Source: an uncultured Acetatifactor sp. (GTDB taxonomy: Bacteria > Bacillota > Clostridia > Lachnospirales > Lachnospiraceae). Taken from it: 5,144 bases of DNA. The stretch covers positions 1-5,144 of the forward strand of contig CAJULV010000053.1 in assembly GCA_910587555.1 (NCBI GenBank), in the 5' to 3' direction. The first letter of the stretch is position 1; every line of letters begins with the position of its first letter. Shown one piece after another: positions 1 through 5,144 of this stretch. The position numbers and the translations under genes are program-made. Below the pieces are notes generated by a model. It saw only the letters and a program-made list of their open reading frames with translations, had not been told where the DNA came from and did not search any database.

Positions 1-54
1 CAGATGGTTTTTCATCTCATGCTTCATCCGGCGGATGCCGTCATAAAACTGATC
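1..54 (-). pseudogene. Fragment of a second GHKL-type sensor histidine kinase (H-box region), 5' truncated, runs off left edge
   Basis: Reading leftward from position 54 the minus strand encodes DQFYDGIRRMKHEMKNHL and is still open at position 1. The RMKHEMKNHL core is a typical phospho-acceptor box of AgrC/LytS-like GHKL kinases, comparable to the YHDLKNHL box of the intact kinase in this window. The His codon is at 21-19. The usual N-terminal membrane domain is missing: upstream of about 55 the sequence looks like inverted group II intron DNA. The frame stays open back to an ATG at 141, giving a 47-codon hybrid reading frame, but no convincing ribosome binding site precedes it. Another frame upstream looks hydrophobic and stops at TAG 59-57; I take that as chance. 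Whether the rest of the kinase is intact lies outside the window. It is clearly distinct from the kinase at 3812-5101. The kinase identity is fairly sure; the broken status is an inference. Confidence 0.6.
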
Positions 55-56
55 CC

Positions 57-153
57 CTACGAACAGAAACCTGATAATAAGGCGTATATGGCGGGTAAGC
101 TGGCAAAGAGCAGCAAAGCCCAAAAGGTAGCCGTAACCCATGTACGTAAATCG
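57..153 (+). mobile_element. Group II intron domain I remnant, middle part, inverted relative to its 5' part
   Basis: On the plus strand this stretch carries ACGAACAGAAACC at 59-71, then AATAAGGC at 76-83, then GGGTAAGCTGGCAAAGAGC at 93-111 and AGCAAAGCCC at 112-121. The order and wording resemble the conserved domain I segment of bacterial group II introns, where a GANGAACA..GAA block is followed by ATA..AAGGC, GGATGAG..TGC and AAAG(T/C)CC. In a normal intron this block lies downstream of, and on the same strand as, the segment found here at 158-281, but here it lies on the opposite strand. No intron-encoded reverse transcriptase and no domain V or VI is present, so it is a non-functional remnant. 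The identification comes from remembered consensus, not from an alignment. The left boundary near 55-57 is set by the kinase coding sequence. Confidence 0.5.
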
Positions 154-163
154 GTTACGATTT
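148..163. repeat. Short inverted repeat at the junction of the two intron pieces
   Basis: The plus strand reads AAATCG at 148-153, a 4-base spacer at 154-157, and CGATTT at 158-163, a perfect 6-bp inverted repeat. An overlapping pair, GTAACC at 133-138 and GGTTAC at 153-158, is also present. The repeat sits where the orientation of the intron-like sequence switches. Each arm would then come from a different part of domain I, which is what recombination between short inverted repeats, or a fold-back event, would leave. The repeat is seen directly; its role in an inversion is an inference. Confidence 0.5.
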
Positions 164-281
164 CGCTATCCCTTCTTCTCGCCTGCACCTCACGATACAA
201 ACCTTGGGAGTCGCTATAAAGTTCGTCGGTAGCTACGCCTAAGTGGACTTTCACCACAGAACACGGGCATGCCCGTCATAC
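158..281 (-). mobile_element. Group II intron 5' end (domain I) remnant
   Basis: Read on the minus strand from 281, the sequence begins GTATGACGGGC, close to the group II intron 5' consensus GTGYG with one mismatch at the third base. It continues through a palindrome (276-263), then GTGGTGAAAGTCCAC (258-244), the GGTGAAAGTCC stem-loop typical of bacterial group II intron domain I. Further on come CCCAAGG, a GTATCGTGAGGTGC hairpin-like segment, and GAGAAGAAGGGATAGCGAAA (180-161), similar in order to the later part of the 5' half of domain I. It starts directly after the T-tract of the permease terminator, the preferred kind of target site of group IIC introns. No RT/maturase gene and no catalytic domain V are in the window, so this is a truncated element. 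I recognise it by motif and order only, without an alignment. Confidence 0.55.
263..276. repeat. Perfect 14-bp palindrome
   Basis: ACGGGCATGCCCGT is fully self-complementary. It lies a few bases inside the proposed intron 5' end, where a domain I stem is expected. It probably reflects intron RNA structure rather than a protein operator, but in isolation it could also be a binding site for a dimeric regulator. Confidence 0.5.
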
Positions 282-315
282 AAAGAAATGGCGGCCTTGA
301 TTTCTCAAAGCCGCC
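281..315 (-). terminator. Rho-independent terminator of the ABC transporter operon
   Basis: On the minus strand GGCGGCTTTGA (315-305) pairs with TCAAGGCCGCC (300-290) around a GAAA tetraloop. This gives an 11-bp stem with one G-T wobble, followed by ATTTCTTT (289-282). It lies about 90 nt after the permease stop codon and is the natural end of that transcript. The T-tract is interrupted, so it may be of moderate strength. The intron-like sequence starts at its last base. Confidence 0.8.
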
Positions 316-347
316 GCTTTATAGGCGCGTGAAAATGTGTTTGCTGT

Positions 348-374
348 ACGACGGCTTTTTTCTTTTGCCGTCGT
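348..374. repeat. Stem-loop between the permease stop and its terminator
   Basis: ACGACGGC (348-355) is perfectly complementary to GCCGTCGT (367-374), leaving an 11-base loop that is T-rich on the plus strand and A-rich on the minus strand. In the permease transcript it forms an 8-bp GC-rich hairpin about 33 nt after the stop codon. No U-tract follows on either strand, so it does not look like a terminator by itself. It may protect the mRNA 3' end or assist the terminator further down. Confidence 0.5.
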
Positions 375-407
375 CCTGCAGACTGTTACTATTGCTAAAA
401 TCCCCTG

Positions 408-2966
408 TTATTCAAGCCGAAGCCGTTCTACAATACTTTGCTTCTCCAAATTCTTAAAACAGATATACGGAATCAGGACCGCAAAGACAATCAAAATCGG
501 TGTGCAGACTACAAGGGGCAGGAGTGTGAAATGGAAAGTCGCTGTCCAGTCACCGGCTACCATCATCCGCACTCCAACAAGGACACCGAAAGCGCTTAGG
601 ATATAAGATACAAAGAGCGTACTGACCGCGTAATAAAGGCCCTCGTCAATCAGCATACTGCGAAGCTGCCGCTTCGTCATGCCCACGCTCTGTATCATGG
701 CAAACTCCTTCTGACGGGAAACGATCGCCGTTACCATAGAATTGACGAAATTCAAAATACCTACAAATGCAATGATAAGGCTGATTGCAAATCCCATCAC
801 GGTATTTGCCCGTGTCTGATCTTCGTAATGTTCAATAAGAGTAGATTTTGAAGTGAAGTTCAGGCTTTTATCCACATTGTTCCGATATTCAATCAGCATC
901 GTTTCCGCCTTCGGCTGGTGTTCCTCAGACACATCAAAGAACAGCTTTCGCAGGGTATTGTCCGGGTACATCATCCGGAAAGCATCTGCCGGAAGATAGA
1001 ACGAAAGAAAATCCTGTATACTGCTGTTCACACCCTCAGTAATTGTGGCTATATCCATCACAATCGCCATGACCTCATATTGCTGTCCGTTCAGTTCTAC
1101 CATGTCACCAACAGAATAAGTCGGCTGTGTTTCTTTCTCTGCATCCTCCGCGCCGGTAGCCGCTTCCATAATTACATAGCCCCCAGACAAAAATTTCTCT
1201 TTATCAAAGATGCCATCCAATATTCGGCCATCCTGTGCAAAGGTGTCCAGTATTAGACCATCAATGCCGTACAAAACAGAAGTACATTCTCCACTGTTGA
1301 TCATATCGTGATAGGATGCTGCTAATCCGGTGTCCGTTGCTTCGATGTAGGCCAGCCTGTCATCCGCATTGTAATAGGTCTGGATATTTTCAAGGGCAGA
1401 GGCCCCTATCCGATGGGTAAAAACGTGCGAATACAAACGCCCTGTGGCTTCCAGCCCGGAAAGTCCCTCAATGTTCTGTACCAGCTCTGAGGAAATGGTT
1501 GTGCCGTAGGGGTTATAAGTCCCAAAGGTGGAAGAAATGGAACTGTCCTCTACCTCAAAATCACTGATTACCGTCTGGCTCATGTATTTATCAATATCAA
1601 AGCTGGCGCTTTTTGCATAAATGCAGGAAAGCAGCACCAACCCCAGCGTCAGGGAGCAAATCACAGTAACGGTACGCTTCTTGTTCCGTCCTAAGTTTGC
1701 CAGCGCCATTTTCGGGATACTTGCACCAATCGTACTTTTCTTAATTTTCCGTTTGCTATTTGTTCCTGTATCGGTGTAGCGTAGCGCCTCCATTGGAGAA
1801 ACCCTGCCAGCAATTTTAGCGGGCTTCATGCAGGAGATCAATACAGTCACATAGGCAAACAGCGCAGCGCCAACGAAAATATAAGGATTGACAGCCGTTT
1901 TCGCTTCTCCCGTCACGCCGGTTATCATTACCGGCACTAACACAGCCCCCAGCAGATACCCGATCACAAGCCCGATAGGAATACCGATCAGCGACAGGCG
2001 GTCAGCCTGCCCGTAAATGATTTTCTTTAGCTGCTTTTTCGTTGTCCCCAGAGTTTTCAGCCTGCCATAAAAACGAATGTCACCTGCAACAGAAATCTGG
2101 AAAATATTATAAATAATCAGATAACCGCTGGCAAAGACCAATACCATACTGATTGCCATAGGGATAATTTCACGGATGATGTTTTGGTTCATGGTGGCGT
2201 CATAAGCTATGTTGGGGGAAAGGGATACATGGGATAGGCCAGTATCCATTAAAATCTGCTCCGCTGCCTGTTCCAGATTTTTGTCGCTGTAAAGGTTCAG
2301 GTGAAGCATTCCCGTACCAAAAACCTGCCCATTTTCCAACTGTGCCGCCTGATCGATGCCAGCACATTCCCTATGAACAAAGGATTCTGTTACCCAGGCC
2401 ATACTTGCCATAGCAGCGGAATTTCCATCCCAATAGCCAGACAAGATAAAATTGCTTATGGTATATTCTCCGCTGTTTAAGTCTTTCCGCCATTTCAGGG
2501 TAATTTCCTGTCCTAATTCATGGGGCAGGCTCAATTTATCAAGGGTGATCGTGTCCAGTGCAATTTCATTTTCATTAACCGGCAATGTTCCCTCTGTTGG
2601 CATGGAGAAAGCAGAAACGGCATAATTTTCATCCGCATAGCGGATTTCAATCTGCCTGCCAGTTAATTCCTCATTTTCGGCAATACCGATTACAATGCTT
2701 TTTCCAAAATCCCGAACCGCTTCATGGGTGACGATCTTCTCCATTTCTTCATCAGTCAAAGTGCTGGAGCTTAAATGGCTGTCATGCCCGGCCTGTTGGA
2801 AATTCATATCCTGCAAATTTTTAACCATGCTCTGCGAGAGGACGAACAAAGACGTAAACATCAATGTTGTCAGTACAATAGCGAGAATGGCAACAAGATT
2901 CCTGGTTTTGTTCGACTGAAAGCTGCGGCTGGTCAGAGTGCGAATGATGGATTTTTGCTTTTTCAT
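408..2966 (-). CDS. ABC transporter permease, FtsX/MacB-like, two large extracellular domains
   Basis: This is the membrane subunit that pairs with the ATPase just upstream and probably exports or extracts an amphipathic or peptide substrate at the cell envelope. The 852-residue protein has two copies of the FtsX-type four-helix module. Approximate layout: TM1 24-46; extracellular domain 1, 48-265; TM2 268-292; TM3 326-350; TM4 362-380; TM5 432-450; extracellular domain 2, 452-718; TM6 720-747; TM7 777-803; TM8 812-838. Cytoplasmic coupling segments are visible in both halves: RFYGRLKTLGTTKKQL near 298-313 and SRQKEFAMIQSVGMTKRQL near 750-768. There is also a SPMEALRY motif near 390-397. The ATG at 2966 is chosen because AAGGCGGTGA (2980-2971) precedes it at good spacing; starts at 2999 or 3035 would overlap the ATPase gene and lack such a site. 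The topology differs from BceB permeases (about 10 TM, one large loop) and is closer to Vex/MacB-like exporters. The substrate is unknown. Confidence 0.9.
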   Translation of the reverse strand: MKKQKSIIRTLTSRSFQSNKTRNLVAILAIVLTTLMFTSLFVLSQSMVKNLQDMNFQQAGHDSHLSSSTLTDEEMEKIVTHEAVRDFGKSIVIGIAENEELTGRQIEIRYADENYAVSAFSMPTEGTLPVNENEIALDTITLDKLSLPHELGQEITLKWRKDLNSGEYTISNFILSGYWDGNSAAMASMAWVTESFVHRECAGIDQAAQLENGQVFGTGMLHLNLYSDKNLEQAAEQILMDTGLSHVSLSPNIAYDATMNQNIIREIIPMAISMVLVFASGYLIIYNIFQISVAGDIRFYGRLKTLGTTKKQLKKIIYGQADRLSLIGIPIGLVIGYLLGAVLVPVMITGVTGEAKTAVNPYIFVGAALFAYVTVLISCMKPAKIAGRVSPMEALRYTDTGTNSKRKIKKSTIGASIPKMALANLGRNKKRTVTVICSLTLGLVLLSCIYAKSASFDIDKYMSQTVISDFEVEDSSISSTFGTYNPYGTTISSELVQNIEGLSGLEATGRLYSHVFTHRIGASALENIQTYYNADDRLAYIEATDTGLAASYHDMINSGECTSVLYGIDGLILDTFAQDGRILDGIFDKEKFLSGGYVIMEAATGAEDAEKETQPTYSVGDMVELNGQQYEVMAIVMDIATITEGVNSSIQDFLSFYLPADAFRMMYPDNTLRKLFFDVSEEHQPKAETMLIEYRNNVDKSLNFTSKSTLIEHYEDQTRANTVMGFAISLIIAFVGILNFVNSMVTAIVSRQKEFAMIQSVGMTKRQLRSMLIDEGLYYAVSTLFVSYILSAFGVLVGVRMMVAGDWTATFHFTLLPLVVCTPILIVFAVLIPYICFKNLEKQSIVERLRLE

Positions 2967-2970
2967 GGTA

Positions 2971-2980
2971 TCACCGCCTT
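2971..2980 (-). promoter_or_regulatory. Ribosome binding site that sets the permease start
   Basis: AAGGCGGTGA on the minus strand lies just 5' of the ATG at 2966 and begins on the last base of the ATPase stop codon (TGA 2982-2980). It supports the start MKKQKS over the longer in-frame alternatives. The tight spacing suggests that the two subunits are translated in a coupled way. Confidence 0.65.
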
Positions 2981-3645
2981 CACTCTGTGATTTTTCCATC
3001 TTCAATACGGATGGTGCGGTCAGCCTGTTCCGCAATCTCCGGGTTATGGGTTATCATTACGATGGTCTGATGGAATTTCTTGCTGGTGACTTTTAAAAGC
3101 TCGATTACCTCATCGCTGGTCTTGCTGTCCAGATTGCCGGTGGGTTCATCGGCCAGGATAATAGCTGGTTTGCTGGCTAATGCTCTGGCAATCGCCACGC
3201 GCTGCTGCTGTCCGCCGGAAAGAGTGTTTGGCATATGCAAAAGCTTCTTTCCCAGGCCCAGCAGGGCAACTATTTCCTGGATGAACTTCTGATCGGGCTT
3301 CTTTCCGTCAAGTTGAATAGGCATGACGATGTTTTCATACACATTCAGGACAGGAACAAGATTATAGTTCTGGAAAATGAAGCCGATCCGCTGGCGGCGA
3401 AATACGGTCAAGTCCTCGTCTTTGAGCTTGCCCAGCTCATAGTTATCTACCTTGACCGTCCCGGAAGTGGGGCGGTCTAAGCCGCCCAGCATATTCAGCA
3501 GGGTAGATTTTCCGCTGCCGGATGTGCCGATGATGGCAACAAATTCACCCGGCTCAATGGAAATGCTTACGCCGTCCAGTGCCTTGACAATGTTCGGCTC
3601 GCCGCCGTATTGTTTCGTCAGTTGTTTCGTGCTTAAAATACTCAT
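2980..3645 (-). CDS. ABC transporter ATP-binding protein (LolD/MacB/Vex type)
   Basis: This is the cytoplasmic ATPase that powers the adjacent permease. The 221-residue protein is complete and of normal length for the family that partners FtsX/MacB-type permeases. All catalytic elements are intact: Walker A GTSGSGKST at 40-48, Q-loop Gln92 in FQNYNLVPVL, signature LSGGQQQR at 142-149, Walker B IILADEP at 162-168 with catalytic Glu167, D-loop NLDS at 171-174, and switch His200 in ITHN. The ATG at 3645 is preceded by GAGG (3658-3655) with 9 nt spacing. An earlier ATG at 3650 is in another frame. The gene has its own promoter at 3711-3684 and is followed after 13 nt by the permease. Subfamily members act in antimicrobial peptide resistance, lipoprotein release or peptide export. 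The sequence does not decide between these, but the neighbouring sensor kinase favours an envelope-stress or peptide role. Confidence 0.95.
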   Translation of the reverse strand: MSILSTKQLTKQYGGEPNIVKALDGVSISIEPGEFVAIIGTSGSGKSTLLNMLGGLDRPTSGTVKVDNYELGKLKDEDLTVFRRQRIGFIFQNYNLVPVLNVYENIVMPIQLDGKKPDQKFIQEIVALLGLGKKLLHMPNTLSGGQQQRVAIARALASKPAIILADEPTGNLDSKTSDEVIELLKVTSKKFHQTIVMITHNPEIAEQADRTIRIEDGKITE

Positions 3646-3683
3646 ATACCATGACCTCGCTTTGTTTTTCTGGATTCGCTTTC

Positions 3684-3711
3684 ATTATATCCGGGGAAAA
3701 GATAGGCACAA
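3684..3711 (-). promoter_or_regulatory. Probable sigma-A promoter for the ABC transporter operon
   Basis: On the minus strand a perfect -10 box TATAAT (3689-3684) is preceded after 16 bp by TTGTGC (3711-3706), a partial match to the -35 consensus TTGACA. Transcription would start near 3677, about 30 nt before the ATPase ATG. The weak -35 half fits a promoter that needs an activator. The upstream space to the terminator (3712-3773) is AT-rich and could hold a regulator site, but I could not identify a clear LytTR-type repeat pair. Confidence 0.7.
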
Positions 3712-3773
3712 TGGAAAATGCGTAATCTAATATCTACGATGAAAAAACTAAAGCTCCCCCGAAAATCAGGACA

Positions 3774-3804
3774 GAAAAAACGCCGCTTCACGAAGAAACG
3801 GCGT
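3774..3804 (-). terminator. Rho-independent terminator after the sensor kinase
   Basis: On the minus strand ACGCCGTTTC (3804-3795) pairs with GAAGCGGCGT (3789-3780) around a UUCG-type loop, with one G-T wobble. An uninterrupted T6 tract follows (3780-3775). It begins 8 nt after the kinase stop codon. It separates kinase transcription from the ABC operon, which has its own promoter downstream. Confidence 0.88.
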
Positions 3805-3811
3805 CGTTCAA

Positions 3812-5101
3812 TTAAGGGCATGGGATCAGGATATTCAACCGATAGGTTCTTTCTTCCTGTTGGAAGCTGCACTGGCCGCCGTATTTCTCTACGGCTCTTT
3901 TGATGTTGGGAATACCGAAGCCATGCACAAAGCAGTCTTTCTTTGTGGTTCCCTCTGTGAGATGGTTTCCCGGCAGCATATTGTTTTCTATGGTGATAAG
4001 CAGCATATCCCGGACACGCTCGGCCTTAACAGTAATCAGACGCTTGTACTCCGGCAGATTTTCGCTGGCCTCTATCGCGTTGTCAATGGCGTTGCCGAAA
4101 ATGGTGCTGATGTCCAGCGGCTCCATGAAGCCGATCCCGTGAAAGTCAACCATAGCGGAAAAATCAATCTGTTTTTCATGAGCCTTTGCCGCCTTATCTT
4201 TCAGAATGATGTCCAGAAATTCATTTCCCGTATGCACATAGTCCTCGTAGGCCGCAATTTGGGAGCGCAGCGTTTCCGCCATCCGGCGTGTTTCTTTTGT
4301 GTTCTGGCTGCTTTCCATTACAAGCAAGTGGTTTTTCAGGTCATGGTAGATAGCGCGGACCCGTTCTTCATCTTTCATTTTTTCTTGATAGTAAGCAAAT
4401 TGCTGCTGCAGCTGGGCAATCTGCATTTTGTCCCGCTGCCCCTGCTCCCGGAGATAGGACACATTTCTGGAATACAAAAATTGCACAATAAAAACTACAC
4501 AGAGTACAGATGTAATTAAATCCAATAATGATGTATCGGCTGTCCTCAAATTCAGATACCCATAAGTGCTTGCAAATGATACGCCGAAAACCAAAAGAAA
4601 ACTGATAGATACAATAGCGGCATCTTTTGCCTGAATATCATATTTGAAATTCTTTAATAAGCGGTAGGTAACCATCAAAAACAATAACCTCAGCAGCATG
4701 ATAAAGACATATATCTGCCATTTAATAATAGCTGTTCCATCCACTTGTGTCATTATATCGCCGTGATAAACAAAATCCATAATAGAAAGCCCAACTGACT
4801 CCGTAAATGGTATTATCAATAGGTAGGATAGTTCCGCGACAATCAGCGCCCGATGGAACGACACTTCATAACACAGAAGCGTTAATCCTAAAAGCAAAGC
4901 CAGCAACACAAAAAGACGATGTGCCCCCATATCCACAAAAAAGGTCATAACAATAACCGCCATTGCATAAACAACCGGTGGGATAATTCTGCTGATCACT
5001 TTTTGAAATCGGCAAGTCTTACAGAAACACAAAGTCATTACATAAAAAATAGCCGCTTCTGTTATTGTTGCCACGATGTCCAACAAATCATAAAGCCACA
5101 T
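3812..5101 (-). CDS. AgrC-like GHKL sensor histidine kinase
   Basis: This is a membrane sensor that autophosphorylates on a histidine and passes the phosphate to a response regulator, probably the gene ending at 5101. Numbered from the ATG at 5101 (429 residues), about 6-7 membrane segments occupy residues 7-210. A Gln-rich coiled coil spans about 214-246, and the phospho-acceptor box YHDLKNHLLVM has His253. The ATPase domain shows an N-box FGNAIDNAIEAS (Asn337, Asn341) and a G-box HGFGIPNIKRAVEKYGG (394-396 GFG). The lack of PAS, HAMP or periplasmic domains, the multi-helix sensor and the short ATPase domain match the AgrC/HATPase_c_5 group, whose members sense peptides or membrane state. 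The ATG at 5101 overlaps the upstream stop (TAATG) and has a GGGGGG site 10 nt upstream. A TTG at 5119 would add six residues (MGGYAV) but would place that G-run inside the gene. A terminator follows directly. All catalytic residues appear intact. Confidence 0.92.
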   Translation of the reverse strand: MWLYDLLDIVATITEAAIFYVMTLCFCKTCRFQKVISRIIPPVVYAMAVIVMTFFVDMGAHRLFVLLALLLGLTLLCYEVSFHRALIVAELSYLLIIPFTESVGLSIMDFVYHGDIMTQVDGTAIIKWQIYVFIMLLRLLFLMVTYRLLKNFKYDIQAKDAAIVSISFLLVFGVSFASTYGYLNLRTADTSLLDLITSVLCVVFIVQFLYSRNVSYLREQGQRDKMQIAQLQQQFAYYQEKMKDEERVRAIYHDLKNHLLVMESSQNTKETRRMAETLRSQIAAYEDYVHTGNEFLDIILKDKAAKAHEKQIDFSAMVDFHGIGFMEPLDISTIFGNAIDNAIEASENLPEYKRLITVKAERVRDMLLITIENNMLPGNHLTEGTTKKDCFVHGFGIPNIKRAVEKYGGQCSFQQEERTYRLNILIPCP

Positions 5102-5144
5102 TACAGCATATCCCCCCAATAATCAGCCAAACGTTCCATAAACT
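5101..5144 (-). CDS. 3' end of an upstream gene, probably the cognate response regulator (partial)
   Basis: The minus strand from 5142 reads FMERLADYWGDML followed by TAA (5103-5101). The stop shares its last A with the ATG of the sensor kinase (TAATG), typical of translationally coupled genes in one operon. The same bases include the kinase Shine-Dalgarno run GGGGGG (5117-5112). Only 13 codons are visible, too few for a family call. In this kind of kinase locus the preceding gene is most often a LytTR-type response regulator, so that role is suggested by context only. Confidence 0.5.
   Translation of the reverse strand, partial: FMERLADYWGDML

Noticed and set aside
4..219. Plus-strand 71-codon reading frame at the left edge
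   Set aside because: It is antisense to the kinase H-box at 1-54 and then runs through intron-like RNA sequence. There is no recognisable protein family and no start signal.
57..257. Minus-strand 66-codon reading frame ending in a hydrophobic stretch (FWALLLFASLPAIYALL), possibly a small membrane protein or a frameshifted kinase sensor helix
   Set aside because: It overlaps intron-like motifs on both strands, lacks a ribosome binding site, and its 5' part is the domain I sequence. The hydrophobic run is best explained as chance reading of antisense intron DNA.
3696..3773. Imperfect direct repeat upstream of the ABC promoter (minus strand TGTCCTGATTTTC at 3773-3761 and TGTGCCTATCTTTTC at 3710-3696), possible regulator site
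   Set aside because: The copies differ by several bases and a gap, are 63 nt apart, and one overlaps the -35 box. They do not match a LytTR-type repeat in sequence or spacing, so they are not distinguishable from chance.
3642..3872. Minus-strand 76-codon frame across the kinase-ATPase intergenic region
   Set aside because: It crosses the terminator and promoter, overlaps the kinase 3' end in another frame, and resembles no known protein.
3860..4519. Plus-strand 219-codon reading frame
   Set aside because: It is a shadow of the sensor kinase on the opposite strand. The kinase has all family motifs, whereas this frame has none.
1..5144. Search for CRISPR arrays, tRNA or rRNA genes, and att-like direct repeats
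   Set aside because: No regularly spaced repeats, cloverleaf-like segments or rRNA motifs were noticed. The window is otherwise filled by coding sequence.

Overview
The window looks like a chromosomal segment from a gut-type clostridial Firmicute (Lachnospiraceae/Oscillospiraceae-like). This rests on moderate GC content, an AgrC-type GHKL sensor kinase, a Vex/MacB-like ABC exporter with a very large permease, strong Shine-Dalgarno sites, and group II intron debris. No species can be named from the sequence alone. All recognised genes lie on the minus strand, so the biological order runs from the right edge to the left.

Region by region in the direction of transcription. (1) 5144-5101: the last 13 codons of an upstream gene. 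Its stop overlaps the start of the next gene (TAATG); context suggests a response regulator. (2) 5101-3812: a complete membrane sensor histidine kinase with 6-7 membrane segments, a coiled coil, a phospho-acceptor HDLKNH box and an AgrC-type ATPase domain. A strong intrinsic terminator (3804-3774) follows. (3) 3711-3684: a good sigma-A-type promoter for the next pair. (4) 3645-2980 and 2966-408: an ABC ATPase and an 852-residue FtsX/MacB-type permease, 13 nt apart. (5) 315-281: an intrinsic terminator closes this operon, with an extra hairpin at 374-348 before it.

The left 280 bases are the unusual part. Directly after the terminator T-tract there is sequence resembling the 5' end of a bacterial group II intron (domain I) on the minus strand (281 to about 158). 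It is followed by what looks like the next portion of domain I in the opposite orientation (plus strand, about 57-153), with a short inverted repeat at the junction. At about position 54 this abuts the H-box region of a second sensor histidine kinase, which runs off the left edge. I read this as a rearranged intron remnant between two sensor/transporter loci.

Functionally, the regulator and kinase probably sense a peptide or envelope-active compound and control the neighbouring ATPase-permease pair, which would export it or protect against it. The terminator and separate promoter between kinase and transporter fit a layout in which the transporter is a regulated target rather than part of one constitutive operon. 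The ligand and substrate cannot be read from the sequence.
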